Source of the DNA: Agrobacterium tumefaciens
GTDB lineage: Bacteria > Pseudomonadota > Alphaproteobacteria > Rhizobiales > Rhizobiaceae
Direction of reading: 5' to 3'
Length of the DNA: 64,000 nt
Assembly: GCF_005221325.1 (NCBI RefSeq)
Contig: NZ_CP039889.1
Span: 372,001 to 436,000 of the forward strand
Position 1 is the stretch's first letter. Each line of letters starts with the position of its first letter. The translations under genes and the position numbers were made by a program. Shown piece by piece: positions 24,780-35,054 of this stretch. The notes under the pieces are model-generated. The model saw nothing but the letters and a program-made list of their open reading frames with translations. It had not been told where the DNA came from and searched no databases.

Positions 24780-25997
24780 TTAGCCCTGCGAGGCCTCGAC
24801 CTGTGGCACCACGCCCCGGCGTGATGCCATCAGCGATGCGCCGAGAAGGGCGGAGATCGCAACGAAGACGAAGACCATGGTCGCGCCATGAAGATCGATC
24901 AGCAGACCACCCAGAACCGCACCGCTGGAAATGGCGATCTGGAACGTGGTGAGCAGCAGCGCACCGGCACTTTCCGCCTCATCGGAAGCAGCCCTGGTGA
25001 TGAAGCTCTGCACGCTGACCGGCAGCGCACCGAAGGCAAAACCCCAGGCGGCGATGGCAAAGCCCGCAATCAGGGGCGATGCACCCGCAATGACCAGAAC
25101 GGAAGCCGATGCGGCGATCAGGGTCGCGGCGAAGGTTACCGCCCATGCCGTGTTCTTTTCGGAGAGGAAACCACCGAAGAGATTGCCAAAGAAGCCGCCG
25201 ATACCATAAGCCAGAAGCACGAGAGAAATAACCTCTACGCCAAGCCCCGTCACATCTTCCAGGAACGGGCGGACATAGGTGAAGCCGGCAAAGTGGCCCG
25301 CAACGATGAAGAGCGTCGTCAGAAGACCGATGCGGACCTGCGGACGCTGCAACAGCCGGAACATGGTGGAAAGCCCGGGAGCACCGGCCGGCGGCAGCGA
25401 GGGCACGGTCAGCAATTGCACGACGAGGGCGATGACGCCGAGCGCACCCGCAACGACGAAGGCCGCACGCCAGCCGAGCGTCGCGCCGATCCACGCGCCG
25501 ACCGGTGCGGCACAGACGGTGGCGACGGAAACCCCTGTCAGGATGATGGCCATGGCGCGCGGCATTTTATCAGGCGGCACGAGCCGGAGCGCCAGCGCCG
25601 CCGACATGGCCCAGAAGCCGCCAAGGCCGATGCCGAGCAAAACGCGCGAGGTGAACAGCATGACGAGACCATTAGCAAGGGCGGCGAGCGTGCTGGAAAT
25701 GATCAGCAGCGTGGTGAGCCCAAGCAACGTCCAGCGGCGGTCGATACTGCGTGTGCCGATGACGATGCCGGGGCCGGCAACCGCCGCAACCAGCGCCGTG
25801 ACGGTGATGGACTGACCGGCAATGCCGGAGCTGACGGCAAGATCGGCCGAAAGCGGCGTCAGAAGGCTGACCGGCAGGAATTCCGCCGTCACCAACCCGA
25901 AGACGCCAAGGGCAAGCGAAACCACGGCGGCCCACTTCGCATCCGGCTCTGCCGGACGCGGCACATATTCGAGTTCGTTTATGGTCCGGTTATTCAT
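24780..25997 (-). CDS. MFS drug/sugar efflux transporter (AraJ-like, DHA1 type)
   Basis: 405 residues from the ATG at 25997 behind AGGAG; the frame extends to 26156 without a ribosome site. Twelve membrane helices. LGVFGLVTAEFLPVSLLTPLSADLAVSSGIAGQSI is the typical first helix and loop of the YdhP/AraJ group. The motif A loop is GTRSIDRRWTLLG. LLGIGLGGFWAMSAALALRLVPP is motif C-like. Probably exports a small molecule by proton antiport. Divergent from an AraC regulator with a cupin-type ligand domain, which likely controls it. Confidence 0.87.
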   Translation of the reverse strand: MNNRTINELEYVPRPAEPDAKWAAVVSLALGVFGLVTAEFLPVSLLTPLSADLAVSSGIAGQSITVTALVAAVAGPGIVIGTRSIDRRWTLLGLTTLLIISSTLAALANGLVMLFTSRVLLGIGLGGFWAMSAALALRLVPPDKMPRAMAIILTGVSVATVCAAPVGAWIGATLGWRAAFVVAGALGVIALVVQLLTVPSLPPAGAPGLSTMFRLLQRPQVRIGLLTTLFIVAGHFAGFTYVRPFLEDVTGLGVEVISLVLLAYGIGGFFGNLFGGFLSEKNTAWAVTFAATLIAASASVLVIAGASPLIAGFAIAAWGFAFGALPVSVQSFITRAASDEAESAGALLLTTFQIAISSGAVLGGLLIDLHGATMVFVFVAISALLGASLMASRRGVVPQVEASQG

Positions 25998-26192
25998 GAA
26001 AATCTCCTGATGCGCATTCCCCGAATACGCCCTGAAACAGAAAGGCGAAGACGGAGGCGCGCGGTGAAAGCCGGTGGGAGGCCGGATCAACAACTGCAAA
26101 TCAATGCTTCGCAAGCTATGCGTGACAGCCCGGCGTTTCCATGCTAAAAAATCCATATTCCTTAACCAATTGTCCGAATTTGCGAGAAAGCC

Positions 26193-27131
26193 ATGAATGA
26201 TGCCCTGACAGAAATGCTGCGTGGCTTGAGGTTAGACGGCGTGGAATATGGCCGCTGCCGCATGGCGACACCCTGGGCGACGGCTTTTCCCGAACAGGAC
26301 GCGGCGCGGTTTCATTTCATCGGGGTCGGTCAGGCGAAACTGCAGAAACCTTCCGGGGAATGGCTGACGCTGACATGCGGCGATGCCGTTCTTCTGCCCC
26401 GTGGCCACGCCCATGTGCTGGGCAGTGGTGAGAATGTGATGCCGTCTCCCTTTGACCATTTCGGCAAAAAGGAAGTCTGTCAGGGTGTTTTCGACTTGCA
26501 ATGCGCGAGCGCCGGCGGTGATACCGTGGCCTTTACCGCTTCGATGCGTTTCAACATGGACAATCTGCATCCGCTGCTGCAACTGATGCCGGATGTTATG
26601 CTGACCAGCGATCTGGCCAAAAGTGACCCGGCCATTCCGCATTTGCTGGAGGCCATGACGCGCGAGGTGGAACTGAACCGCGTCGGCGCGGGTGGCATTC
26701 TGGCAAGGCTTGCCGATGTATTGACCGCAACCCTGATCCGCACATGGGTGGAGCATGGCTGCGGCGATTCCAGCGGCTGGCTGGCCGCCGTGCGCAACCC
26801 CGAACTTGGGCGGGTGCTGGCCGCCATCCATCTCAACCCCGAAAAGGACTGGAGCGTGGAGGAACTCGCCTCGCTGATGGGCGCATCCCGCTCCAGCTTC
26901 GCCGAACGTTTCACCCGTATTGTTGGCGAAAGCCCGGCACGTTACGTGGTGCGGGTACGCATGCACCAGGCAAGGCTGTGGCTGCGGGAAGGCATGCGCG
27001 TGACACTCGCCGCGGAAAGACTGGGTTACGATTCCGAGGCCTCTTTCAGCCGTGCGTTCAAACGGGTGATAGGCGCGCCGCCGAGCCAGTTTCGCAAGAA
27101 GGATAAGGCCCTGCTGGAAGATGCCGCATAA
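26193..27131 (+). CDS. AraC family regulator with cupin-type ligand domain
   Basis: 312 residues. The N-terminal cupin_6-like domain (about 1-180) has RFHFIGVGQAKLQ and CGDAVLLPRGHAHVLGSG. The C-terminal AraC domain has VEELASLMGASRSSFAERFTRIVGESPARYVVRVRMHQARLWL and VTLAAERLGYDSEASFSRAFKRVIGAPPSQFRKK, the two helix-turn-helix motifs. Divergent from the MFS exporter across a 195-base gap, the usual arrangement for a local activator. The stop is only 7 bases from the convergent dnaE2 stop. Confidence 0.9.
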   Translation: MNDALTEMLRGLRLDGVEYGRCRMATPWATAFPEQDAARFHFIGVGQAKLQKPSGEWLTLTCGDAVLLPRGHAHVLGSGENVMPSPFDHFGKKEVCQGVFDLQCASAGGDTVAFTASMRFNMDNLHPLLQLMPDVMLTSDLAKSDPAIPHLLEAMTREVELNRVGAGGILARLADVLTATLIRTWVEHGCGDSSGWLAAVRNPELGRVLAAIHLNPEKDWSVEELASLMGASRSSFAERFTRIVGESPARYVVRVRMHQARLWLREGMRVTLAAERLGYDSEASFSRAFKRVIGAPPSQFRKKDKALLEDAA

Positions 27132-27138
27132 AGGCTTC

Positions 27139-30100
27139 TCAGTGGAAATTGCGTGAAATGACCTTTATCCGCTCGACGGCGTCGTCATCCTCCAGGACAG
27201 GCTGGGGACGTTTGCTGATCGCGCGATGATCTTCCGGCGGCATGCCATGGTGGAACTCGTCACCACGCCCGTGCGGCAGGGGAAAGGCGTGGTTACGCTC
27301 GCCCACGCTGTCCAGCGCCTCCGAAAGATCGGTCAGCCGGTGAGCGACCAGATGCACCACCTCGCCTTCCCGCTGGATTTTGCCGTAAATGCCGACCATG
27401 CCGGCGGACAGCACCACGCGCCGGTATTTTTCGAAGGTTTTGACCCACAGCACTGCATTGGCAATGCCCGTCTCATCCTCCAGCGTCATGAAGATCACGC
27501 CCTTTGCCGAACCGGGGCGCTGGCGCACCAGCACCAGACCCGCCGTTTCCAGCCATGTGCCATCGCGGACACGTACCGCCTCCGCGCAGGTGACGATGCG
27601 CCGGCGGGAAAGATCGCGCCGTAGGAAGGTCATGGGGTGTTCGCGCAGGGTCAGCCCCACATGGCCGTAATCCTGCACCACCTCACCACCGTCAGTCATG
27701 GGCCGAAGCGCAACGGAGGGCTCCTGAAGCTCCTCGATAACGGCGTTTTCCCTGATGGCAGCGGCGGCGAAAAGCGGCAGCGGCTCATCCCGCAGGGCCT
27801 TGATCGCCCAGAGCGCTTCGCGTCTGGCAAGACGAAGCGACGGCAGGAAGGCATCGGCTTCCGCGAGACAGACGAGAGCAGCAGCCGGAGCACCCGCCCT
27901 TCGCCAAAGATCATCGACGGAAGCAAAAGCCCTATCCTGCCGGGCTGCAACGATTTTCGCGGCGTGATCGTTGGAGAGCCCCTTCACCATGCGCAGGCCA
28001 AGCCGCACGGCAAACCGTTCCTCACCCTTATCGTTCTTTTTGCCCGTGGGCTCCAGCGTGCAATCGAAGCGACTGTTATTAACGCAGACCGGGCGCACTT
28101 CCACGCCATGGTCACGCGCATCGCGCACGATCTGCGCCGGAGCGTAAAACCCCATCGGCTGCGAGTTGAGAATGGCAGTACAAAAAATATCGGGATGATG
28201 GCATTTCAGCCATGAGGAGGCATAGGCAATGAGCGCGAAGGAGGCCGCGTGGCTTTCGGGGAAACCATAACTGCCGAACCCTTCGAGCTGCTTGAAGATG
28301 CGCTCGGCGAATTCCTTTTCATAACCGCGCGCGACCATGCCGTCGATCAGGTCCTGCCTGAATTTGGAGATGGTGCCGACATTCTTGAAGGTGGCCATGG
28401 CTCGGCGGAGCTGATCCGCCTTGCCGGGGGAGAAACCGGCGCATTCGATGGCGACGCGCATGGCCTGTTCCTGAAACAGCGGCACGCCAAGGGTTTTGCC
28501 AAGCACACCTCTCAGCTCCTCTTTCGGATAATGCTCTTCCTCTTTTCCATCGCGGCGACGAAGATAGGGGTGCACCATATCCCCCTGAATGGGACCGGGG
28601 CGAACAATGGCGACCTGAATAACGAGATCGTAGAATTTTGCCGGTTTCAGGCGGGGCAGCATCGACATCTGCGCCCGGCTTTCGATCTGGAAGGTGCCAA
28701 GCGTATCGGCCTTCTTGATCATTTCAAATGTTGCAGGATCATCATCAGGCATGGAAGTGAGGTCGTATTTCACTCCATAACGCTCCTCCAGCATATTGAA
28801 GCCGCGCTTCATGCAGGAGAGCATGCCGAGCGCCAGACAATCCATCTTCATGAACTTCATGATATCGATATCGTCCTTGTCCCATTCAATGATCTGTCGT
28901 TTGTCCATGGCAGCGGGTTCGATCGGCACTAACTCGTCCAGCCGGTCATGGGTCAGAACAAAGCCGCCAGGATGTTGGCTATGGTGGCGCGGTGTGCCGA
29001 CGAGCTGATTGGCAAGTTCAAAGGCAAGCTGAAGACGGCGATCCTCCATATTGAGATTCAGTTCCTTCACCTGCTTTTCGCCCACCCCTTCGCTCCAGCG
29101 CCAGACCTGCGAGGAGAGGAGTTTCGTCAGGTCTTCCGGCAGGCCTAGAACCTTGCCGACATCGCGTAGCGCCCCGCGCCCTCGATAACGGGTGACGACC
29201 GAACACAACGCGGCCTTGTCGCGACCGTAAGTGTCATAAACCCACTGGATGACTTCCTCGCGCCGCTGATGTTCGAAATCAACGTCGATGTCAGGCGGTT
29301 CGCGCCGTTCTTCCGAGACGAAACGTTCGAACAGGAGGTCAACCTTGAGGGGATCAATGGCGGTGATGCCAAGCACGTAACACACCACGGAATTGGCCGC
29401 CGAGCCGCGTCCCTGACAGAGAATATCCTTCCCCCGCGCAAATTGGACGATGGCATTCACCGTCAGGAAATAAGGGGCGTATTCCAGCTTGCCGATCAGG
29501 CCAAGCTCATGATGCAACGCCTTTTCCACCTTCTCAGGCAAACCCTTCGGATAACGCCCCGGCACCGCTTCCCATACCATCTTCTCCAGCGCCTGCTGCG
29601 CCGTCAGTCCCGGCAGGCTCCGCTCCTCGGGATATTGATAGACCAGTTCCTTCAGCGAAAAGGTGCAGCGCTTCGCGATTTCGAGACTGCGGGAGAGCGC
29701 CTCGGGGTAACGGGCAAACAGCCGGTGCATTTCTTCCGGCGGTTTCATATAGCGGTCGGCATGCCGCTCGCGGCGGAAACCCGCCTCGTCGATGGTGCAA
29801 TTGTGCCTTATGCAGGTGACAACATCCTGCAGCATGCGCCGTTCGGGCACATGAAACAGCACGTCATTGGTCACCACGGTCGGCACGCCCGAGGCTTGAG
29901 CCATGTCGGACAGTTCGAAAAGCCGCATCTGGTCGTTCGGCCTGCGTCTGAGGCTAAGGGCCATATAGGCCCTGTCGGCAAAAGCAGCTTTGAGACGTCG
30001 CAGCCGCAGTGCGCAAAGATCATCCGCGAGGTCAGCGAGCAACACGACGATCAGGCCTTCGCCATAGGCAACGAGATCGTCCCAAGCCAGCCGGCATTTG

Positions 30101-30414
30101 CCCTTGCCTCCCCTTTTCTTGCCGACGGACAGCAGCCGGCAAAGCCGGCCGTAAGCCGGGCGATCCATGGGATAGGCGAGCACGGAAAGATCGTCATCCA
30201 GATCGAGCCGGCAGCCAATGACGAGGCGGATGCCATGATTATTGGCGGCTTCGTAAGCGCGGGGAATGCCCGCAAGACTGTTGCGGTCCACGATACCAAG
30301 CGCCTCGATGCCGAGGCTTTTGGCCTGTTCGAAAAGCTCTTCGCAGGAGCTTGCCCCGCGCAGGAAGGAAAAATGCGTGGTCACCTGAAGTTCGGCATAA
30401 CGGGGCGTATTCAT
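27139..30414 (-). CDS. dnaE2: Error-prone DNA polymerase DnaE2
   Basis: 1091 residues. An N-terminal PHP domain starts [22 protein letters not shown]. The polymerase core has [19 protein letters not shown] and the catalytic acidic motif PDIDVDF at residues 374-380, followed by a tRNA-like KSDLTDIQVESR-type finger region ([25 protein letters not shown]) and a C-terminal OB domain ([24 protein letters not shown]). DnaE2 does translesion synthesis with ImuA and ImuB after DNA damage. The start overlaps the imuB stop by four bases; the cassette has an SOS box upstream of imuA. Length is normal. Confidence 0.95.
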   Translation of the reverse strand: MNTPRYAELQVTTHFSFLRGASSCEELFEQAKSLGIEALGIVDRNSLAGIPRAYEAANNHGIRLVIGCRLDLDDDLSVLAYPMDRPAYGRLCRLLSVGKKRGGKGKCRLAWDDLVAYGEGLIVVLLADLADDLCALRLRRLKAAFADRAYMALSLRRRPNDQMRLFELSDMAQASGVPTVVTNDVLFHVPERRMLQDVVTCIRHNCTIDEAGFRRERHADRYMKPPEEMHRLFARYPEALSRSLEIAKRCTFSLKELVYQYPEERSLPGLTAQQALEKMVWEAVPGRYPKGLPEKVEKALHHELGLIGKLEYAPYFLTVNAIVQFARGKDILCQGRGSAANSVVCYVLGITAIDPLKVDLLFERFVSEERREPPDIDVDFEHQRREEVIQWVYDTYGRDKAALCSVVTRYRGRGALRDVGKVLGLPEDLTKLLSSQVWRWSEGVGEKQVKELNLNMEDRRLQLAFELANQLVGTPRHHSQHPGGFVLTHDRLDELVPIEPAAMDKRQIIEWDKDDIDIMKFMKMDCLALGMLSCMKRGFNMLEERYGVKYDLTSMPDDDPATFEMIKKADTLGTFQIESRAQMSMLPRLKPAKFYDLVIQVAIVRPGPIQGDMVHPYLRRRDGKEEEHYPKEELRGVLGKTLGVPLFQEQAMRVAIECAGFSPGKADQLRRAMATFKNVGTISKFRQDLIDGMVARGYEKEFAERIFKQLEGFGSYGFPESHAASFALIAYASSWLKCHHPDIFCTAILNSQPMGFYAPAQIVRDARDHGVEVRPVCVNNSRFDCTLEPTGKKNDKGEERFAVRLGLRMVKGLSNDHAAKIVAARQDRAFASVDDLWRRAGAPAAALVCLAEADAFLPSLRLARREALWAIKALRDEPLPLFAAAAIRENAVIEELQEPSVALRPMTDGGEVVQDYGHVGLTLREHPMTFLRRDLSRRRIVTCAEAVRVRDGTWLETAGLVLVRQRPGSAKGVIFMTLEDETGIANAVLWVKTFEKYRRVVLSAGMVGIYGKIQREGEVVHLVAHRLTDLSEALDSVGERNHAFPLPHGRGDEFHHGMPPEDHRAISKRPQPVLEDDDAVERIKVISRNFH

Positions 30415-31928
30415 GCAAAGACCCCATGGATGAACCAGCCCTGCGAACCCGTTTCGGCATGTTCGCCATCACCGGAGCGGAAAATCCAGAAGCGTTCTCC
30501 GCCTTCATTTTCCACCGTGAAATAATCGCGCACGGCGGCCTTTTCCCGGTCGCGTTTCCACCATTCGCCGAACACGCGCTCCGGCCCGTCGGCGCGCCGC
30601 ACATTATGGCGCACGCCCTTCCAGAGGAAATAACGCGGCGGGTAGTCCGGCAGCAGCGCCAGCGTCTCGATGGGTTCCGGCCTTGCAAAAAGCCTGACCG
30701 GGCGCGGCCAGTGGCCGGGCCAACCGAGCGTATCCTCAGGCGCAAGCGCCGCAACAGGGGCAATGGAGCGTTCCGGCACGTCGCTTGCCACCGCCGCATA
30801 ACGATAGACCCTGTGGCCGCGATTAAGGATGACATCAACCGTATCGGCTATTTCCGCACGCTCCTCCTCCAGAAGCGAGGAGCGGGCCTGCGCGGCGACA
30901 AGCGGCTCGGCATGGGTGGCGGTCAGCACCATCATCTCGATACCGAAGCCGGGATCGATGGTGTCGATACGGTCGGTCAGGAGCCGGACAAGCTGTTTGA
31001 CATCACGTACCGGTCTGGACGTGCCAGCCCGTATGGCCTGCAGACCGCTATCCACCCGGTGCAGCACCAGATCGACCCGGCGAGCGCCGAGACCGCGCTT
31101 TTCCAACGCGGCGCAAAGCGCCGTTACCAGCTTTTGACTATAACGGGCAATCGTCTCCGCCGCCGCGATCGGTTCGGGAAAGACGCGCCGCACCTCCACC
31201 AGTTCGGCCACCCGCACCGGTTCGATGGGTTCGCCGATCTCCCCGAAAGCCTGGGAAAGACGGCGGACGAGTTCGGGGCCGAAACGCAGGGTGAGCGGCG
31301 CGCGCGGGGCTTCGGCAAGCTCACCGATGGTGCGGAAACCGAGCACCTTCAGCCCGGAAACGATCCGTTCCTCCAGCCTCAACGCGGAAAGCGGCAGACC
31401 GCTGATCGCCGCTCTCTGGCCGCCCGGCGGTATGATGCTGATCTCCTCACGGCCAAAACGCGCCAGCGCATGGGCCGCACCCCAGCTATCGGCAATGGCG
31501 GCGCGGGCGGTAAAGCCTGCGGCATGCAGGCGGTTGACCATGCCGCTCAGCATCAGCGTCTCATTGCCATGCAGATGGTCCGCACCCACCGTATCAAGCA
31601 CCAGCCCGTCAGGCGGATCAGCGGCGACGATCGGGGCATAGATGCGCAGGAAATGAAAGGCCAGTTGCTGCAGGGCGCGGGCATCGGCCGCCGCGTCCAG
31701 ATTTTCGACGAGCAGGCCCGGCACCAGCGCCTGCGCCTTGCTGACCGGCGTGCCGGGCCGGATGCCCGCTGCCTTGGCCGCCCTGTCGAGCGCCAGCACC
31801 AGCCGGCGGCTGCCCTGACGGCCGATCATGACCAGCGGCTTTTCAACCGGCGGCGCGTCCTTGCCCGAAAGACGCCGGAAGCGATCCGTCGGCCATGTCG
31901 GCAGGTAGAGCGAGACGACCCTTTGCAT
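30411..31928 (-). CDS. imuB: ImuB, Y-family polymerase-like mutasome subunit
   Basis: 505 residues from the ATG at 31928, giving the standard ImuB opening [19 protein letters not shown]; the frame runs further upstream inside imuA but is not conserved. At the place where active Y-family enzymes have DMDAFF it reads LYLPTWPTD, so the first catalytic aspartate is missing, as is usual for ImuB. The palm and little-finger regions are recognisable ([28 protein letters not shown]). ImuB bridges DnaE2, ImuA and the beta clamp. It overlaps imuA by 86 bases and dnaE2 by four. Confidence 0.92.
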   Translation of the reverse strand: MQRVVSLYLPTWPTDRFRRLSGKDAPPVEKPLVMIGRQGSRRLVLALDRAAKAAGIRPGTPVSKAQALVPGLLVENLDAAADARALQQLAFHFLRIYAPIVAADPPDGLVLDTVGADHLHGNETLMLSGMVNRLHAAGFTARAAIADSWGAAHALARFGREEISIIPPGGQRAAISGLPLSALRLEERIVSGLKVLGFRTIGELAEAPRAPLTLRFGPELVRRLSQAFGEIGEPIEPVRVAELVEVRRVFPEPIAAAETIARYSQKLVTALCAALEKRGLGARRVDLVLHRVDSGLQAIRAGTSRPVRDVKQLVRLLTDRIDTIDPGFGIEMMVLTATHAEPLVAAQARSSLLEEERAEIADTVDVILNRGHRVYRYAAVASDVPERSIAPVAALAPEDTLGWPGHWPRPVRLFARPEPIETLALLPDYPPRYFLWKGVRHNVRRADGPERVFGEWWKRDREKAAVRDYFTVENEGGERFWIFRSGDGEHAETGSQGWFIHGVFA

Positions 31929-32607
31929 CACAGGCTTCCACTTCAAATTCAGCGCTTTCGCCGCCGCGACATCGCAAGAGTTCCAGAAGCCAGCGCGGCC
32001 TGCCCACCCCCGGCACCGGCAGGGGCGAAGAGGGCCGCACAGAGACACGCCAGCGGGTGACGGCCGCCGTCGGCTCGCCGAACAGCGCCGCATCGGCCGG
32101 ACGCCGGAAACGGCGGATGGCAATGCCGGTCACGCCAGAGGTTTCCGCTGCCAGTTGCAGCCGTCGCGAGGCGGTCATCGGCAACTTTGCCAATTCACCC
32201 ATCACCGCGCCGAAACCATTGCAGCGCAGTCCCTCCTCAAAACAGTCGAGCACGCCTTTTTCATCGCGGCATTCGACTATGATGAGCCGGTTCTGCGACA
32301 GGCCGGCCTGTGTCAGACCCGGCATGAACAGGTCCCGACGGGTGACACACCATAAAACCTTACCGGAAAGCCGTGCCGCCACACCGGCTGCAAACAGCGC
32401 TGCCGCCGCGCCATCGGCAGCGCCATTGCCGCCGCCGCTCAGCTCATGCAGGCAACCAAGCTTCAGCCCGCCTCCCGGCAGGTGATGGTCGATGGCATCC
32501 ACGCCGAAAGGCAAGGTCTCGTGCAGCCGCTCAGGGCCGTTACCGATCCTTTCCAGCCTTTCACGCAGCTCTTCGACAACGAGCAACTGGTCCGCGCGTT
32601 TTTGCAT
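31843..32607 (-). CDS. imuA: ImuA, RecA-like mutasome protein
   Basis: 254 residues. The RecA-fold region has LPFGVDAIDHHLPGGGLKLGCLHELSGGGNG in place of a proper Walker A (no GKT/S), then ALFAAGVAARLSGKVLWCVTRRDLFMPGLTQAGL and LIIVECRDEKGVLDCFEEGLRC. ImuA helps ImuB and DnaE2 in SOS mutagenesis. First gene of the cassette, preceded by a LexA-type box 38 bases upstream of its ATG. The long overlap with imuB means the last 29 codons are read in two frames. Confidence 0.92.
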   Translation of the reverse strand: MQKRADQLLVVEELRERLERIGNGPERLHETLPFGVDAIDHHLPGGGLKLGCLHELSGGGNGAADGAAAALFAAGVAARLSGKVLWCVTRRDLFMPGLTQAGLSQNRLIIVECRDEKGVLDCFEEGLRCNGFGAVMGELAKLPMTASRRLQLAAETSGVTGIAIRRFRRPADAALFGEPTAAVTRWRVSVRPSSPLPVPGVGRPRWLLELLRCRGGESAEFEVEACDAKGRLALPADMADGSLPASFGQGRAAG

Positions 32608-32645
32608 GGCATGACAGGTTTCAATTCCAGTTATTCATCTTTATT

Positions 32646-32660
32646 GTTCTTGTTTTGTTC
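32646..32660. promoter_or_regulatory. SOS box (LexA operator) of imuA-imuB-dnaE2
   Basis: GTTCTTGTTTTGTTC is an exact GTTC-N7-GTTC direct repeat, the LexA site of alphaproteobacteria, lying 38-53 bases before the imuA ATG. This is the usual place for control of the mutasome operon. Confidence 0.88.
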
Positions 32661-32823
32661 CTATTTCAGCAAAGAGTCAAGCAACAGGCTGCCGGTCTTC
32701 AACAGTTTGCACGGAAAGAGGAGATTCTGGCCTTGCAGCCCTTCGCCTCGCCGTTAAAACGGAATGGTCCGTTCGCCCTCTGAAAACCACGGCGGAGGGC
32801 ATCATGGTTTGGAGGAACCGCCG

Positions 32824-33180
32824 ATGATCGCCAGCATTCTGATTGCCGTGGTTGCGGCCATCCATATTTACATCGTCATTCTGGAAATGCTGCTGTGGGA
32901 GAAGCCGGCCGGCCGCAAGGCCTTCGGTCTTTCGGCGGATTTTGCCCGGCAGACGAAAGTGCTGGCCGCCAATCAGGGGCTTTATAACGGGTTTCTGGCA
33001 GCCGGGCTGATCTATGGGCTCATGCAGGGCGATACCGGGCTGAGCTTCAACGTCTTCTTCCTCACCTGCGTTCTGGTAGCCGGTATTTTCGGCGCCATCA
33101 CCGCCAATACCATGAAGATCCTGTTCATTCAGGCGCTGCCCGCCCTTTTGGCGCTTGGCGCGCTCTGGATTGGAGTATGA
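32824..33180 (+). CDS. DUF1304 family membrane protein
   Basis: 118 residues from the ATG at 32824 behind GGAGG; the frame is open from 32764. Four hydrophobic helices: IASILIAVVAAIHIYIVILEMLLW, NGFLAAGLIYGLMQG, FNVFFLTCVLVAGIFGAITAN and LFIQALPALLALGALWIGV. The WEKPAGRKAFGL and ANQGLYNGFLA blocks are DUF1304 hallmarks. Function unknown. It ends 4 bases before the glycerate kinase start, so the two form an operon. Confidence 0.87.
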   Translation: MIASILIAVVAAIHIYIVILEMLLWEKPAGRKAFGLSADFARQTKVLAANQGLYNGFLAAGLIYGLMQGDTGLSFNVFFLTCVLVAGIFGAITANTMKILFIQALPALLALGALWIGV

Positions 33181-33184
33181 ACCG

Positions 33185-34471
33185 ATGACCGCATGGAACG
33201 ACAGCCGCGCCAAAGACGCCCTCAACCGGATTTTCATGGCGGCAGTCGCAAGCGCCGATCCGGCAAGGGTGTTGCAACAGCATCTCCCCTCTCCGCCCAA
33301 GGGCCGCTGTGTGGTGGTGGGTGCGGGCAAAGCCTCCGCCGCCATGGCCGCAGCGCTGGAAGCGGCATGGCCGCATGTCGATCTTTCCGGTGTGGTGGTG
33401 ACGCGTTATGGCCATGCCGTCCCAACCTCCCGTATCGAGATCATCGAGGCTTCCCATCCCGTACCTGATGACAAAAGTGCGGAAGCGGCGAAACGCATTC
33501 TCGCCACCGTCGAAGGACTGACTGCCGACGATATGGTGATCGCGCTGATTTCCGGCGGCGGTTCCGCGCTGATGGTGGCCCCGGCCGAAGGCATGACGCT
33601 TGCCGACAAGATGGCTGTCAATCGTTCCCTTCTGGCCAGCGGTGCGACCATCTCCGAAATGAATGCGGTACGCAAACATATCTCCCGCATCAAGGGCGGG
33701 CGGCTGGCGCTGGCCGCCAAACCGGCGAAAGTTGTTTCGCTGCTGATTTCCGACGTTCCCGGTGACGACCCCTCCGAGATCGCCTCCGGCCCGACGGTTG
33801 CCGATCCGAGCGATATCGCGACCGTGCGGGAAATCGTCGCCCGATATGCACTCGATCTTCCTGAAAATGTGCGCAAGGTGCTGGAAAAGGGTGAGGAAAC
33901 CCCGAAGTCCGGCGATATCGAAGAGGATATCCGGCTGATCGCGGCTCCTTCGCTCGCCCTGCAGGCGGCGGCGGATGAGGCTGTGAAGCTCGGACTTACG
34001 CCACTTATCCTCGGAGATTCGCTGGAGGGTGAGTCAAAAGATGTCGGTGCTGTCATGGCCGGCATCGCCCTCTCCGCCAGCCGCAAGGGTCTGCCGGTCA
34101 AAGGCCCGGCCGTGCTGCTCTCTGGGGGAGAAACCACGGTCACGTTGAACAAGGGCATTGGCGGCAAGGGACCGACAGGCAAGGGCGGCCGCAACACGGA
34201 GTTCCTGCTGAGCCTCGCGCTGACGCTGAAAGGCGCAGCCGACATATGGGCTATTGCCGGCGACAGCGACGGCATAGACGGTGTCGAAGATGCGGCGGGT
34301 GCCGTGGTGACACCGGATACGCTGGAGCGTATGCGCGCCGCCGGTGTCGATCCGCGCCAGTCGCTGGTGAACCACGACAGCTATACCGCTTTCAAGGAGG
34401 CAGGCAATCTTGTCGTGACCGGTCCGACCCTGACGAATGTGAATGATATCAGGGCGATTTTGATCGGGTGA
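33185..34471 (+). CDS. Glycerate 2-kinase (MOFRL family, formerly hydroxypyruvate reductase)
   Basis: 428 residues from the ATG at 33185 (GGAG upstream; the frame is open from 33155 inside the DUF1304 gene). Features of GckA/TtuD-type kinases: GRCVVVGAGKASAAMAAALE, EASHPVPDDKSAEAAKRIL, LISGGGSALMVAPAEGMTLADK, NAVRKHISRIKGGRLALAA, LISDVPGDDPSEIASGPTVADPS and the MOFRL tail GKGGRNTEFLLSLAL with AIAGDSDGIDG. It phosphorylates D-glycerate to 2-phosphoglycerate with ATP, feeding tartrate, glyoxylate or sugar-acid breakdown into glycolysis. Older annotation as hydroxypyruvate reductase has been corrected for this family. Confidence 0.9.
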   Translation: MTAWNDSRAKDALNRIFMAAVASADPARVLQQHLPSPPKGRCVVVGAGKASAAMAAALEAAWPHVDLSGVVVTRYGHAVPTSRIEIIEASHPVPDDKSAEAAKRILATVEGLTADDMVIALISGGGSALMVAPAEGMTLADKMAVNRSLLASGATISEMNAVRKHISRIKGGRLALAAKPAKVVSLLISDVPGDDPSEIASGPTVADPSDIATVREIVARYALDLPENVRKVLEKGEETPKSGDIEEDIRLIAAPSLALQAAADEAVKLGLTPLILGDSLEGESKDVGAVMAGIALSASRKGLPVKGPAVLLSGGETTVTLNKGIGGKGPTGKGGRNTEFLLSLALTLKGAADIWAIAGDSDGIDGVEDAAGAVVTPDTLERMRAAGVDPRQSLVNHDSYTAFKEAGNLVVTGPTLTNVNDIRAILIG

Positions 34472-34587
34472 ATGCGGAAGCGTCCGAGCCGGCTCTCCCG
34501 TCCGGTCGCGGCATCATCAGGCAGAGGCCGTTTTGACTATGCCGCCGGACAGGTATAAATTGACGCATATCCTTGGGAGCCTCAGCC

Positions 34588-34836
34588 ATGCGTCTTGGAG
34601 TGCTCGTACCCGGCCTGATAGTGGCCCTTAGCCCCGCTTTGGCGGATGCCCATAATTGCAAATGCCGTAATCGCGGCACCATGTTCGAACTCGGCCAGAC
34701 ATCCTGCCTGAAGGTCGATGGCGTTTCTTATCTTGCACGCTGCGAGATGAAGCTCAACGTTTCCTCTTGGACCAAGATCGAGGATGGTTGCCCGGTGACA
34801 GAGCGGACGCAGCAGCAGTCGACACGCGTTAATTGA
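34588..34836 (+). CDS. Small secreted cysteine-containing protein, unknown function
   Basis: 82 residues from the ATG at 34588, with GGGAG about 8 bases upstream. The signal peptide is MRLGVLVPGLIVALSPALADA. The mature part of about 61 residues has five cysteines (24, 26, 40, 52, 68), starting HNCKCRNRGTMFELGQTSC. An odd number leaves one free or for pairing with a partner. No recognised family. It stands alone, followed by an intergenic repeat element. Confidence 0.65.
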   Translation: MRLGVLVPGLIVALSPALADAHNCKCRNRGTMFELGQTSCLKVDGVSYLARCEMKLNVSSWTKIEDGCPVTERTQQQSTRVN

Positions 34837-34917
34837 TGTGGCCGTCAGGTGGTGTCCGACTGGGCTACGGAACTCGGAGGTGATCGCCGCAGAGGAAGCG
34901 AGCGAGTTCCGCTTGCC

Positions 34918-35033
34918 TCTTCTCCCCGTCGGGGAGAAGCCGCGGTAGCGGGATGAGGGGCGAGCTCTCCGAAATCCGGCAACCTTGCCCCTCATCCGAC
35001 CCTTCGAGCCACCTTCTCCCCGGCGGGGAGAAG
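34918..35033. repeat. RIME-like intergenic palindromic repeat
   Basis: Two outer hairpins, CTTCTCCCCG/CGGGGAGAAG at 34919-34939 and 35013-35033, flank an 11-bp inverted repeat, GGATGAGGGGC (34951-34961) with GCCCCTCATCC (34987-34997). This nested arrangement is that of the Rhizobium-specific intergenic mosaic elements. It is noncoding and lies between the small secreted protein and the convergent sugar operon. Confidence 0.75.
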
Positions 35034-35054
35034 AAACCAAGCAGCAACGTCGCC

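Noticed and set aside
30351..32060. A 569-codon open frame on the plus strand
   Set aside because: Antisense to imuB; no domain or ribosome site of its own.
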